A DNA stretch of 64,000 nucleotides. It comes from an uncultured Tenacibaculum sp. (lineage in GTDB: Bacteria; Bacteroidota; Bacteroidia; Flavobacteriales; Flavobacteriaceae). Of this stretch, positions 18,508-28,870 are shown one piece after another; the first letter of the stretch is position 1; each line of letters starts with the position of its first letter. Both the position numbers and the translations under genes were made by a program. The notes under the pieces were generated by a model, which had not been told where the DNA came from, did not search any database, and was given only the letters and a program-made list of their open reading frames with translations. The DNA is taken from contig NZ_CANMLT010000001.1 of assembly GCF_947498805.1 (NCBI RefSeq), forward strand, positions 586,552-650,551, given 5' to 3'.

Positions 18508-20376
18508 ATGTTAAAAAAAATATTCGTATTAGCTTTTTTATTGTTGATTTCGCTTCCAAGTATATCACAAAATACTATTGAAGATTTAGAAAAAAAGTTA
18601 GCAACTGTTTCAGATAAAAATGAAAGGCTTGAGATTTTAGATAACCTAACAAAAGCTATTCTTAAAAATAAAAGAGATTATGAATTGACCTATTTTAATG
18701 AATATGTAGCGCTTGCTCAAGAATTGAAAAAATATGATTTAGCTGCACAAAAATCACGTTTTATAATTCAGCATTATACCAATTTTGGAAAACTAGATTC
18801 TACCAAGTATTATGTAGATAAAATGTTAGGGTATCAGGAGTTTTTTAAGGATCCAACAACAGAAGCACATTTACTACTTAAAAGGGCAAGTTACTTTTAT
18901 AATACAGATAAATATCAAAAAGCAATTGCTGATTATAAACGTTCAGGGGATATTTTTATTAAAGAAAATAAAGGTGTAATTAATGCAGCAGATGCAAGAC
19001 TTTTTACAGCACAGGTTTATAACGATTTAAATGAGTTTTTAAATGCGGTCACTAATTACGAAGAAGCATATAAATTATATGATGAATTAGATGATAATTT
19101 TTATAAAAACTTCACTTTGTCAGAGTTAGCTGGTATCTATTCTAAAAATGGTTTTCACGAAAAATCAATTTCAGAACGTGAAAAAGTTCTCCGAAATGCT
19201 AAGGAAATAAAAGACTACGCTTCCTTATTTTATGCTTATGGGAATTTAGCCAAGATTCATCAAAAAGTTAAGAATTTTGATGAAGTTAAAAAGTATATTG
19301 ATTCTACAAAGTTTTATGCTGACAGTGTACAAAACAGGCAAAGAAAAGTATTGTCTAATTTGTTTTTGGCAAATTTAAATATAGATTACAATTTAGATCT
19401 AGATAATGTTACTGAAGCGGAAAAATACTTGGAGGAAGCTAAAACTTGGGTTCAAAAATCTAGTGCTCCTGAATTTTTCCAGAGAATGAATTATGAATAC
19501 CAAGCCAAAGTTTATAGTAAAAAGAAAGATTATAGAAGAGCAGAAGAAGCATTACAAAAAGTATTAGCTCTGAAAGGTCAAGAGGGTCAAGAAGAAAAGG
19601 TTAAAAGTGCAGAAAAGGAACTTGCTAAAATTTATGGAGTTACTGGACAGTATAAAAAAGCATTCGAACATTTAAATACGTATTTACAATTAGAGGAAGC
19701 GAATAACAAACTTATAAAGGACAATACGTTTTTATATTATCAATCTCAGTTTGAAACACAAAGAAAGGATGCCGAAATTCTTAAAAAGGAAAATGACATT
19801 CAACTGTTAGAAAAAGAAAAGGAACTGTCTACAGCAAAAAGAAAAGTATTATGGGCGGTTTTTCTATCAATTGTGGTCATTTTATTGCTAACAGCATATT
19901 TCATTTGGAAACAAGGAAAACACAAAAGAAGAGCATTGGCCAAGAAAATAGAAAAGAATAAGCAAGCATTGGAAGAATATACTAAACAACTTTTAGAAAA
20001 AAGAAGAATACAAGAAACATTAACAGAAGAGATAGAAAGATTAAAAGAAGAGGCAGGAAGTAAAAATTCTGCTGAAGAGGAAATTGAAAATTTAACTTCT
20101 GTGAAAATTCTTACAAATGAAGATTGGTATAATTTTAAAGAAAAATTTTCGAGTGTATATCCAGAGTTTTTTAGAAATATAAAAGAAAAAGGGTATTCAC
20201 TAACAAAAGCGGAAGAACGATTATTGGCTTTAGAAAAATTATACCTCGATACAAATCAAATAGCAAGTATGTTGGCTATTTCAAATACAAGTGTGGTAAA
20301 AAGTAGGTTCAGATTGCGAAAAAAAATTAATGTCCCTAAAGGAATTTCCACATTACATTATTTAGAAGCTTCTTAA
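18508..20376 (+). CDS. TPR-repeat membrane protein with C-terminal HTH (flavobacterial one-component regulator type)
   Basis: A 622-residue protein with a signal peptide (about 1-21, SLPSISQ), TPR-like helical repeats (about 25-400), one membrane helix (WAVFLSIVVILLLTAYFIW, about 450-468), a cytoplasmic coiled coil (about 470-540) and a C-terminal LuxR-like helix-turn-helix (LTKAEERLLALEKLYLDTNQIASML, ending SVVKSRFRLRKK). This layout is frequent in flavobacteria, where a periplasmic TPR sensor is joined directly to a DNA-binding domain. It lies just upstream of the LRR surface-protein gene on the same strand and may control it; that is inference from position. Confidence 0.8.
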   Translation: MLKKIFVLAFLLLISLPSISQNTIEDLEKKLATVSDKNERLEILDNLTKAILKNKRDYELTYFNEYVALAQELKKYDLAAQKSRFIIQHYTNFGKLDSTKYYVDKMLGYQEFFKDPTTEAHLLLKRASYFYNTDKYQKAIADYKRSGDIFIKENKGVINAADARLFTAQVYNDLNEFLNAVTNYEEAYKLYDELDDNFYKNFTLSELAGIYSKNGFHEKSISEREKVLRNAKEIKDYASLFYAYGNLAKIHQKVKNFDEVKKYIDSTKFYADSVQNRQRKVLSNLFLANLNIDYNLDLDNVTEAEKYLEEAKTWVQKSSAPEFFQRMNYEYQAKVYSKKKDYRRAEEALQKVLALKGQEGQEEKVKSAEKELAKIYGVTGQYKKAFEHLNTYLQLEEANNKLIKDNTFLYYQSQFETQRKDAEILKKENDIQLLEKEKELSTAKRKVLWAVFLSIVVILLLTAYFIWKQGKHKRRALAKKIEKNKQALEEYTKQLLEKRRIQETLTEEIERLKEEAGSKNSAEEEIENLTSVKILTNEDWYNFKEKFSSVYPEFFRNIKEKGYSLTKAEERLLALEKLYLDTNQIASMLAISNTSVVKSRFRLRKKINVPKGISTLHYLEAS

Positions 20377-20403
20377 CAAAATAGCATAGGTGATTTAGAT
20401 CGG

Positions 20404-20486
20404 TTTAAATTGTCTTTTTTTTGTCCATTTTAGTTAGTTTGTGTTTTGATTATCAGAGGTTTAAGTTTGTCTTTTTTTTGTCTATT
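20404..20486 (+). promoter_or_regulatory. Promoter region with paired T8 direct repeats upstream of the LRR gene
   Basis: TGTC-T8-GTC occurs at 20411-20425 and again at 20468-20482, 57 bases apart (about 5.4 helical turns), within longer similar copies (20404-20429 and 20460-20486). The second copy overlaps a -7 box TAAGTTTG (20462-20469), with a TTTG 20 bases upstream (20438-20441). The spacing fits a Bacteroidota promoter. The repeats could be binding sites for the adjacent TPR-HTH protein, which is inferred. Confidence 0.5.
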
Positions 20487-20546
20487 AGCATTCTTTAAGT
20501 AATTGAAAGTTAAGTTCTTTATTTGAACAAGACTTAAAATTCCTTA

Positions 20547-23500
20547 ATGATTATGCAAAAAAGATTACTTATAGTTTTAGCTTTTTGTAGCGTCTTTATA
20601 TCTTTTATCAATGCGCAATCCACAGAATGTTCTTTAGATGAAACTACATTTTCTGGAACACTTACCGTAACTGGTGCTGGTGGAGTAAAAACTAAAGCCA
20701 GCGATGCTACTTCAAATTATAGGTTTGGTGAACGTGTAGCTATAGATGGTAATATAGCGGTTACTACATCACGTAGTAATGGTACCGAACCAGGAAAGGT
20801 TTACATCTTTATTAATGATGGGGCAGGAAATTGGACAGAACAAACTATATTAACCGCTAGTGATGGGTTTGCTGGAGATAATTTTGGGTCTAGTGTTGCC
20901 TTACAGGGTAATTACTTAGTTGTTGGTGCTAGATCACAAACCAATGCATCAGTAGTAGATACAGGAGCAGCTTATTTATTTGAATACAATGGCTCTAATA
21001 CATGGACTGAAGTAGCTGTATTTGAACCTAGCGATGGAAGTTCTGGTGATCGTTTTGGAGAATCCGTTTCTATCGAAGGAAACTTAATTCTTGTTGGAGC
21101 TAGGGATGGTGCTGTAGGAGGATGTGCTTATTTATATGAAAATGATGGTACTAATACCTTTACTTATTCGGAAACAAAATTAGAACCTCAAGTACAATCT
21201 AATTATTCAGGGGCAAAATTTGGTTATGATGTTTTGGTTAAAGATGGTCGCGCTTATGTTGGTGGACCTGCCGATTATTCTTCTGTAGGTAGAGCTTCTG
21301 CCGGATCGGTACAAATATGGGATCAAGCCAATGACGGATCTTGGTCACGAACACACAGATTAAGAGGTACAGAAACGTCAGAATATTTTGGTAGTGCAAT
21401 AAGTGTTCAAGGAGATTATTTAGCTATAGGTGGGTATAATTTTGAAGTATCCTCTACAGCTGAAGCCGATCAAGGAAGAGTTTTCGTTTATAAAGTTGAT
21501 ATAAATGGTGATTATTTAGATGCCAACAGAGTAATGGTTCAAAATGATGATAAGGACAGTTATAATGACCAACGTTTTGGAACAGATGTGGTAATAGATA
21601 ATGGTTTTTTATATGTCGGAACTTTTGGAAATGGATCAAACAGCACTGATGCTGTTTATATTTTTAAAGATGATGGCACTAATAATTGGTCTCAATTAAC
21701 TAAACTAACTTCTGGTGGCGGATGGGATGAGTTTTCAAATAGAGCGTTAGCAGTTTCATATCCATATATACTTATAGGGCAAAATGAAGATGATTCACCT
21801 TCAAATTCTGGGGCAATTCATTTTATATCTCTGGCGAGTACAATAACTCCAACTGTTTCGATATCGGAAGTAACAACAGCACTTATTGGTCAAAATAATG
21901 CAACTATAAAACTTAATTTTACTGATGAGACTACACGTACTGAGATTCAATTTAGTATTGATGGCGGAACAACATACCCATATACATTTAGTGATGATGT
22001 CTTAACTGGCGAAATTGCTAACCTAGGAATAGGTTCGTATAATCTTAAAGCAAAATATAATTCTGGCTCATGTGTTTTAGATTTAGGAACTGTATCTGTA
22101 AATCAAGCTGCCTATACCGCAATTCCTGATGCTAATTTTGAAGCTAGACTTTATACTTTAGGTTATGATGATATTGCTGGAGATGGACAAGTGCCAACCG
22201 CTCTTATTGAAGTGGTAACTTCTTTAGATCTTAATAATCAAAACATTTCTGATTTAACAGGGATCAATGATTTTGTAGCATTAGAATCATTAAAACTTCA
22301 ATACAATAGTTTAACCTCTTTAGATATTTCAAACCTAGTAAATCTAAAAACGCTTTGGGCAGCTAATGGAAATATTTTCAATACAATAGATGTTAGTAAT
22401 AGCACTGCATTAGAAGATTTTAGAATACGACAATATACAGGTACATCGATTGATTTATCTAATCTTACAGCATTAAGAAGATTTGCTTGTACAAGTTGTG
22501 ATTTAACAAGTTTAGACACTAGCAACAATACCAATTTAAGTTATTTAGATGTATGGAATTCAGAAATTAACACTTTAGATTTAAGTACTAATACAAGTTT
22601 AGCAACTCTTGATGTATATTCTACCAAACTGACTTCTTTAGATGTATCGAAAAATACAGCACTTACCAATTTAATAGCTAATGATATAGCCACATTAACG
22701 AGTTTAAATGTTCAAAATGGAGCTAATACAGGTATTACTGGATTCAACACTTCTGGAACTCCTATTAGTTGTATTTTAGTAGATGATGCTACTTACAGTA
22801 CAACCAATTGGACAAATATTGACGCAACCTCTACATTTAGTAATACCTATTGTAATTATACGGCAATTCCAGATGCTAATTTTGAAGCAGAGCTAGAAAA
22901 CTTGGGGTATGATGATATTTCAAATGATGGACAAGTACCAACCGCATTAATTGAAGTTGTAACAGTTTTAGATGTTAATAATAAGAATATTTCTGATTTA
23001 ACAGGAATACAAGATTTTACTGCTTTAGTTGATTTAAACTGTGAAAACAACTCATTGACCTTTCTAGATGTAAGTAATAATAATAATCTTCAGAAATTAA
23101 ACTTCAATGAGAACAATATTACGGCAATACATTTAGGAGTAAATGCAAACCTAGTGTCTATTGAAGGGAAATACAATCAATTAGGAGCAATTGATATAAC
23201 TCAAAATGTAGGGCTAACATTTTTAAACATTAGAAACAACAATTTTACAAGTATAGATGTCTCTAATAATACTTTACTAGAGACGATTAATATTCGCGAA
23301 TGTTCAAATGTTATGAATTTGGATGTAAGCTCAAATACCAATCTTAAGTTTTTGTATTTACAAGATGTTTCGTTAATGAGTTTAGATATTTCTCAAAACA
23401 CGTTGCTAGAAGTAATTGCTTTAGAAAGAAATAATCTTACAACTATTGATGTGTCAAGCAACACTGCTTTAAGACAACTTAGAGTATCTGATAATAATAT

Positions 23501-26165
23501 AACTCGTTTGGATGCATCAAATAATTCAGCATTAACTCGTTTGTCTTGTGACAATAATCAGTTAACTTTTTTAGATGTTCAAAATGGAAATAATACAGCA
23601 ATAGCAACGGCTGATTTTAATGCAACTGGTAATACAGAATTAAGCTGTGTCAAAGTAGATGATGCTACATGGAGTAATACCAATTGGACAAACATTGATA
23701 CTGGAACTACTTTTTACAATTCAGGTATTTGTAGGTACACGGCTATCCCAGATACTAATTTTGAAACCGCATTAGAAAACTTAGGGTACGATGATATTTC
23801 TGGAGATGGAAAAGTTCCTACTGAAAATATCGAAGTATTAACTTCTTTAGATCTAAGAAGTAAGGTAATTGCTAATTTGACAGGAATAGAAGACTTTATC
23901 TTATTAACGTCTCTTAATCTTAAAAACAACAGTTTAACAGCTATAAACCTAAGTAATAATACCGCTTTACAAACGCTAGGTCTAAGTGAGAATGATTTAA
24001 CAACGATAGATCTTTCTAAGAATATTAATTTAACTTCTCTAGATCTCGGTGCAAATAAATTAACAGCATTAGATGTTTCAAACAATGTTTTATTAACTCG
24101 ATTAGAATGTCCAGTAAATGATATTACATCAATTGATATAAGTAAACTAACGAAACTTACTTTTTTAGAGTTATTTCAAACAGATATTACAACGTTAGAT
24201 ATCAAGAACAATTTAGTATTGGAGAAACTAATTCTTTACAAAACTAAATTAACCTCTTTAGATGTTTCTTTAAATACAGAACTAACGCAATTACGAATTG
24301 ATAACACACCCATTACTTCTATAGATTTGTCAACAAATACAAAGCTTACTGAAGTAAGAGTAAACGGATCTGACATTACCACTGTAGATTTAACGAATCA
24401 GGTTGCTTTAACTGAATTTTACGGACAAACAGGAGTTTTAGAGTATATCAATATCAAAAATGGAAACAATGTAAACATTACTAATTTTGATGTTAGAAAT
24501 AATAATGATTTAAGTTGTATTACTGTTGATGATGCAGCATATAGTACTACTAATTGGACAGATATAAGTACTGCTACAAGTTTTACAGAAGGAACCTATT
24601 GTAATTACACAGCTATTCCAGATTCTATATTTGAAACTCGATTAGAAGCACTAGGATTAGATGATATTTCTGGTGATGGACAAGTACCAACGGCGCTAAT
24701 TGAAACTGTAACATCATTAACTGTAAATGATCTTGGAATTAATGAATTAACAGGAATAGAAGATTTTACTGCATTAGTTACATTAAACGCTAGAGGTAAT
24801 AATTTTACCACGTTAGATGTGAGTAAAAACACGCTATTAGAACACTTATATATTAATAGTAATAGTTTATCATCAATCGATGTATCTAAAAATGTTGTTT
24901 TAAGAAATTTAAATATTGGATCAAATGGCATTACTTCATTAGATGTGTCTAATAATCCAGATTTGAGAGATTTATGGGTACAAGGTAATGGAGGTTTAAC
25001 AGACCTAGATTTGAGTAATAATCTTGAAATAAGAGAATTATACACGTATAGCTCTGGTGTATCAACATTAGATTTAAGTATTCATGGAGAACTTCGAATT
25101 CTTTCTGCTTATAGAACATCTATGACATCAATCAATCTTTCTAATAACCCTGAATTGAGATCACTACGTGTAGATGAAACTAACATTTCAACATTAGATT
25201 TAACTAACAATACAAAAATAGAAACACTACGTGTAAATGATACAGGAATTACAACCTTAGATTTAGGTAATCAAACCAATTTAGAAAAACTTTGGGCACA
25301 CGATACAGACTTAAGTAATTTAAATGTTAGAAATGGTAATAATGCCAATGTTACTACTTTTGAAATAGAAAATAATCCAAATTTAACTTGTGTTTTAGTT
25401 GACGACGCAACGTATAGCACAACAAACTGGACAAATAAAGATACTACAACAAAATTTAATGAAACTACATGTAACTATGTTCAGGTAGCGATAGATATCT
25501 ATTTACAAGGAGCTTTTATAAATCCGAATGCTGGAGAAGAAAGTTTAATGCGAGATGATTTACGTGCATCGGGAGGTGTTTATGGTTCTACTTCACCATA
25601 CAGTGATAGTGCTACTATTTCAGATGCTATTAAATTAGATGATTCGGGTACAAATTCAATGGTAGATTGGGTTTGGGTAGAGTTAAGAGATGCTAATAAT
25701 CCAAATCAAGTAATTGCTGGTAAATCTGGAATTCTACAACGTGATGGAGATATTGTAGCTATAACGGATGATAGAAACTCTCCAATGTCATTTAATGTAA
25801 GTGCTGATAACTACTACATAGTAGTGAAACATAGAAATCATTTGAACATTATGACGGCTGCTGTAATAAGCTTGTCTAGAACAACTACAGCTATTGATCT
25901 TTCCTCAAGCAGTACTGCAGTGGCTGGAGGTGTAAATGGAGTTGTAGATATGGGTAATGGAACATTTGCCATGATTTCAGGAGACTTTGATGAGAATGGA
26001 CAAATTCAAAATATTGATGCGAATTCTGTAATCCAACAATTAGGGGTTTCTGGATATAATAAAGCTGATTTTGATATGAATGGTCAAGTTCAAAATTCAG
26101 ATATCAATAACCTTTTAAACCTCAATATAGGTAAAGGAGAGCAACTTATTAATAGCGCCGATTAA
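20547..26165 (+). CDS. Giant secreted leucine-rich-repeat protein with FG-GAP-like N-terminus and dockerin-like C-terminus
   Basis: 1872 residues. A signal peptide (about 1-25) is followed by FG-GAP-like beta-propeller repeats (about 45-430; repeated FGxxVxxxGN...VGA patterns) and a short Ig-like segment. Four large blocks (about 523-1643) follow, each opening with YTAIPDxNFE..LGYDDI and made of LxxLDVSNNTxL leucine-rich repeats. The last about 220 residues form a module shared with the proteins at 27992 and 28871, ending in two calcium loops DFDENGQIQNID and DFDMNGQVQNSD (the DxDxNGxIxxxD pattern of dockerins). No canonical T9SS sorting domain is seen at the C-terminus. Expected role: cell-surface or secreted adhesin or ligand-binding protein. 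Confidence 0.85.
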   Translation: MIMQKRLLIVLAFCSVFISFINAQSTECSLDETTFSGTLTVTGAGGVKTKASDATSNYRFGERVAIDGNIAVTTSRSNGTEPGKVYIFINDGAGNWTEQTILTASDGFAGDNFGSSVALQGNYLVVGARSQTNASVVDTGAAYLFEYNGSNTWTEVAVFEPSDGSSGDRFGESVSIEGNLILVGARDGAVGGCAYLYENDGTNTFTYSETKLEPQVQSNYSGAKFGYDVLVKDGRAYVGGPADYSSVGRASAGSVQIWDQANDGSWSRTHRLRGTETSEYFGSAISVQGDYLAIGGYNFEVSSTAEADQGRVFVYKVDINGDYLDANRVMVQNDDKDSYNDQRFGTDVVIDNGFLYVGTFGNGSNSTDAVYIFKDDGTNNWSQLTKLTSGGGWDEFSNRALAVSYPYILIGQNEDDSPSNSGAIHFISLASTITPTVSISEVTTALIGQNNATIKLNFTDETTRTEIQFSIDGGTTYPYTFSDDVLTGEIANLGIGSYNLKAKYNSGSCVLDLGTVSVNQAAYTAIPDANFEARLYTLGYDDIAGDGQVPTALIEVVTSLDLNNQNISDLTGINDFVALESLKLQYNSLTSLDISNLVNLKTLWAANGNIFNTIDVSNSTALEDFRIRQYTGTSIDLSNLTALRRFACTSCDLTSLDTSNNTNLSYLDVWNSEINTLDLSTNTSLATLDVYSTKLTSLDVSKNTALTNLIANDIATLTSLNVQNGANTGITGFNTSGTPISCILVDDATYSTTNWTNIDATSTFSNTYCNYTAIPDANFEAELENLGYDDISNDGQVPTALIEVVTVLDVNNKNISDLTGIQDFTALVDLNCENNSLTFLDVSNNNNLQKLNFNENNITAIHLGVNANLVSIEGKYNQLGAIDITQNVGLTFLNIRNNNFTSIDVSNNTLLETINIRECSNVMNLDVSSNTNLKFLYLQDVSLMSLDISQNTLLEVIALERNNLTTIDVSSNTALRQLRVSDNNITRLDASNNSALTRLSCDNNQLTFLDVQNGNNTAIATADFNATGNTELSCVKVDDATWSNTNWTNIDTGTTFYNSGICRYTAIPDTNFETALENLGYDDISGDGKVPTENIEVLTSLDLRSKVIANLTGIEDFILLTSLNLKNNSLTAINLSNNTALQTLGLSENDLTTIDLSKNINLTSLDLGANKLTALDVSNNVLLTRLECPVNDITSIDISKLTKLTFLELFQTDITTLDIKNNLVLEKLILYKTKLTSLDVSLNTELTQLRIDNTPITSIDLSTNTKLTEVRVNGSDITTVDLTNQVALTEFYGQTGVLEYINIKNGNNVNITNFDVRNNNDLSCITVDDAAYSTTNWTDISTATSFTEGTYCNYTAIPDSIFETRLEALGLDDISGDGQVPTALIETVTSLTVNDLGINELTGIEDFTALVTLNARGNNFTTLDVSKNTLLEHLYINSNSLSSIDVSKNVVLRNLNIGSNGITSLDVSNNPDLRDLWVQGNGGLTDLDLSNNLEIRELYTYSSGVSTLDLSIHGELRILSAYRTSMTSINLSNNPELRSLRVDETNISTLDLTNNTKIETLRVNDTGITTLDLGNQTNLEKLWAHDTDLSNLNVRNGNNANVTTFEIENNPNLTCVLVDDATYSTTNWTNKDTTTKFNETTCNYVQVAIDIYLQGAFINPNAGEESLMRDDLRASGGVYGSTSPYSDSATISDAIKLDDSGTNSMVDWVWVELRDANNPNQVIAGKSGILQRDGDIVAITDDRNSPMSFNVSADNYYIVVKHRNHLNIMTAAVISLSRTTTAIDLSSSSTAVAGGVNGVVDMGNGTFAMISGDFDENGQIQNIDANSVIQQLGVSGYNKADFDMNGQVQNSDINNLLNLNIGKGEQLINSAD
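22113..25475 (+). repeat. Four tandem long repeat blocks inside the LRR gene
   Basis: Blocks begin at 22113, 22857, 23736 and 24606 (about 744, 879, 870 and 870 bases). Each opens with a conserved coding segment for YTAIPD(A/T/S)NFE and GDGxVPT, and closes with VDDATYSTTNWTN. They are diverged, so the duplication is old, but they are long enough to recombine or misassemble. Confidence 0.85.
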
Positions 26166-26241
26166 GGACAATAAGCATCTAAAATATTTAATCTTAAAAA
26201 CGGAATTATAGAAGATTCCCCACAACTTTAATTCAATAAAC

Positions 26242-27987
26242 ATGAAAAAAACAAGTACTTTTTTATTTCTAATTCTCTTTTCTTTAACCTCCTATGCTCA
26301 AACTCCAGCAGGATTTAACTATCAATCAGTTGTTAGAGATGCTTCAGGAAATGTGTTAGCAAATACTGCAATAGGAGTACAATTTAAGTTACACCAAACC
26401 ACAACATCAGGAACGGTTGTATTTACAGAAACACATACACCAACAACAAATGCATATGGTGTTTTCAATTTGGTCGTGGGCCAAGGAGTTACTACAGATG
26501 ACTTTTCAACGATTGATTGGTCGGCAGCTAATTACTTTCTAGAAGTAAGTATTGATGTAGCTGGAGGAACAACCTATACAAGTATGGGAACTACGCAACT
26601 ACTAAGTGTTCCATATGCTTTACATGCAAAATATGTTGAAAATGGAGATGACTTAGGAAGTCATACAGCTACAAAGAATTTCCAAACCGGAGGTTACTGG
26701 ATTTCCAACGATGGTGATGATGAAGGTTTGTTAGTAAACTCAGGAGGAAGAGTAACTACATCACACAAATTATTCTTAGGTAGTAATATTAATCTAGACA
26801 CACATTGGATTAATGGTGATGGTACAGATAATAAAGGAATTCAGTTTGATGCTAGCGGAAACGTGAATACTTCTGCTAAAATCTCTGTAGGAGGAAATGT
26901 ACAAATTAATTCTAATTGGATTTCTAATGATGGTGACAATGAAGGAATAGCTGTTAAAACAAATGGGAATGTTGGAATTGGAGAATCAAATCCACAAACG
27001 AGTTTAGATGTAGTTGATACTGCTGTTATTGGAGATATAGCTATTGGTTCTCAAAGTACTACTCAGAATGCTTCTAACCAAAAAGATGAAGGTTTTACTA
27101 CAACTCCATGGTTATATACATCAGCGATTCAGGCTCCTGGTGAGCGAGATAGTGCTCCAACAATGATTGCTGTAGGAGCTAATAATAACTATGGAGGGAA
27201 TGATGAAATTCATTTTGTAACCAATGGTTCTTCTCAAGTTGATATTTCAAATAATTTATTAAATGTATCTGGAGATATTAAAACAAGTGGAAATATTGAG
27301 TTCAATGGATTTATTACAAATCCTTCTGAAAATCAGATTTTCGGAACTTATGATGATACAAGTAAACTTTCTAACTTAAGTCAAAACAATGTAATTATCG
27401 GAACTCAAGCGGCAGAGAATGCAACATCTGGAGGAAATAATGTGGTTATAGGATATTTTGCTGGTTACAATTTAAATGGTAGCTCAAACGTAATATTAGG
27501 ACAAGGAGCTGGATTATCTGGAAGTGCATTCTCAAATCGTTTATACATTAGAGATCTTCTTTATGGAGAGTTTGATAATGATTTACTACAAGTAAAAGGA
27601 GAATTAAAAGTTGATGAAAATATCACTACCGATGGAAATGTAATTATTGATGAAGATGGTGATGATTTAAGAGCAGCGGGTGCGGCAAATAATGTAGAAA
27701 TCATTTCTGTAATTGTAAACGCAGATGGTTCTTTAAACTCAAATGTTACTAGCTCATCAGGAATTACAACTTCAAGAAGTGGAAATATATACACTGTTAA
27801 TTATTCAAATCATTTTTCAAATCTTCCTGCCGTAACCATTACTTGTGTAGCATCTACTTCGCAAACAAGAGCTGCTCAAATAACTTCACTAGGAACTGGT
27901 AAGGTAGAGTTTATGATAAGAAGTTCTGGCGGAGATGCCAAAACCGATGCGCTTTCTGTTTTAAACATTGTAGGTAAAAGAAAATAA
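26242..27987 (+). CDS. Secreted tail-fibre-like repeat protein
   Basis: A 581-residue secreted protein with a signal peptide (1-19, TSYAQ) and a conserved flavobacterial N-terminal domain (PAGFNYQSVVRDASG through SVPYALHAKY, about 21-130). Beta-rich repeats follow (GGYWISNDGDDEGLLVNSGG and similar, at about 150-250), then GNVGIGESNPQTSLDV, a pattern typical of tail-fibre and S74-type proteins. No S74 chaperone domain is seen at the end. It sits between two proteins that share the dockerin-like module but lacks it itself. Function unknown; a fibrous surface structure is plausible. Confidence 0.72.
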   Translation: MKKTSTFLFLILFSLTSYAQTPAGFNYQSVVRDASGNVLANTAIGVQFKLHQTTTSGTVVFTETHTPTTNAYGVFNLVVGQGVTTDDFSTIDWSAANYFLEVSIDVAGGTTYTSMGTTQLLSVPYALHAKYVENGDDLGSHTATKNFQTGGYWISNDGDDEGLLVNSGGRVTTSHKLFLGSNINLDTHWINGDGTDNKGIQFDASGNVNTSAKISVGGNVQINSNWISNDGDNEGIAVKTNGNVGIGESNPQTSLDVVDTAVIGDIAIGSQSTTQNASNQKDEGFTTTPWLYTSAIQAPGERDSAPTMIAVGANNNYGGNDEIHFVTNGSSQVDISNNLLNVSGDIKTSGNIEFNGFITNPSENQIFGTYDDTSKLSNLSQNNVIIGTQAAENATSGGNNVVIGYFAGYNLNGSSNVILGQGAGLSGSAFSNRLYIRDLLYGEFDNDLLQVKGELKVDENITTDGNVIIDEDGDDLRAAGAANNVEIISVIVNADGSLNSNVTSSSGITTSRSGNIYTVNYSNHFSNLPAVTITCVASTSQTRAAQITSLGTGKVEFMIRSSGGDAKTDALSVLNIVGKRK

Positions 27988-27991
27988 GTAT

Positions 27992-28858
27992 ATGAGACAG
28001 ATTTTATTCATAATATCCTTGCTTATTTCTAATGTTATGCTCTCTCAGACGTTGGAGCGAACTGTAATAGGAACAAGCGGAACAACATTGAGCAATGCAA
28101 ATGCAAGTTTAGACTTTACCGTAGGTGAATTAGTAGTTGCTACAAGTTCGAATGGAAATAATACCTTAACTCAAGGTTTTCAGCAAGAAGTAATTGTTTT
28201 AAAAATAAAACTAGCTCCTATTGTCTTTTTACAAGGTCCTTTAACAACATCTGGATCAACTATAATGGATGATAGTTTACGAGCTAATAGTTTACTACCT
28301 ACAACAAGTCCATATTCTGATGGATTAACTTGTGATTCTTCCGTTTTTAATATAACAGGTAGCAATGCAATTATCGATTGGGTTTGGGTAACCATACGTG
28401 ACAAAAACGACAAGAGTTTAGTTCTAGGAAGTCAATCTGCATTATTACAAGCCGATGGTGATATTGTAGATATAGATGGAACTTCTGTTTTATCATTCGC
28501 TTTATCTTCTGATAGTTATTACATAGCTGTAAACCACCGAAATCATTTAGGAATTATAAGTGCCTCTGCAGCTACTTTGAATACTGGTTCTTCAAAAACA
28601 GTAAACCTAAGTAATTCGACTTCATCGGTCTTTGGAGGAACAAATTCTTTAGTAGATATGGGAAATGGAATTTTTGCCATGATTTCTGGAGATTTTGATG
28701 AAAATGGTCAAATTCAAAATACAGATACGAATGCTGTTATTCAATTGTTAGGAATTTCCGGCTATAGTAAGGCAGATCTGGATATGAATGGTCAGGTACA
28801 AAATGCTGATATCAATAATGTTTTAAATACCAACATTGGTAAAGGACAACAATATTAA
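27992..28858 (+). CDS. Secreted protein with C-terminal dockerin-like module
   Basis: 288 residues. A signal peptide (about 1-18, VMLSQ) and a short N-terminal domain (ERTVIGTSGTTLSNANASLD through TQGFQQE) common in flavobacterial secreted proteins are followed by the same about 200-residue module as the large LRR proteins, ending in DFDENGQIQNTD and DLDMNGQVQNAD and the tail IGKGQQY. It starts 4 bases after the tail-fibre-like gene and ends 12 bases before the next LRR gene, so this is one operon. It looks like a minimal carrier of the shared module, perhaps a subunit of a surface complex. Confidence 0.75.
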   Translation: MRQILFIISLLISNVMLSQTLERTVIGTSGTTLSNANASLDFTVGELVVATSSNGNNTLTQGFQQEVIVLKIKLAPIVFLQGPLTTSGSTIMDDSLRANSLLPTTSPYSDGLTCDSSVFNITGSNAIIDWVWVTIRDKNDKSLVLGSQSALLQADGDIVDIDGTSVLSFALSSDSYYIAVNHRNHLGIISASAATLNTGSSKTVNLSNSTSSVFGGTNSLVDMGNGIFAMISGDFDENGQIQNTDTNAVIQLLGISGYSKADLDMNGQVQNADINNVLNTNIGKGQQY

Positions 28859-28870
28859 AAACTAATCCCC

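Noticed and set aside
24605..25045. Minus-strand ORFs of 60-146 codons across the LRR genes (also 22856-23050, 23714-24085, 29734-30147)
   Set aside because: They recur at the same offset in each repeat block and simply mirror the leucine-rich repeats.
22113..25475. CRISPR-like array
   Set aside because: The repeats are long, coding and diverged, with no short identical repeats separated by unique spacers.
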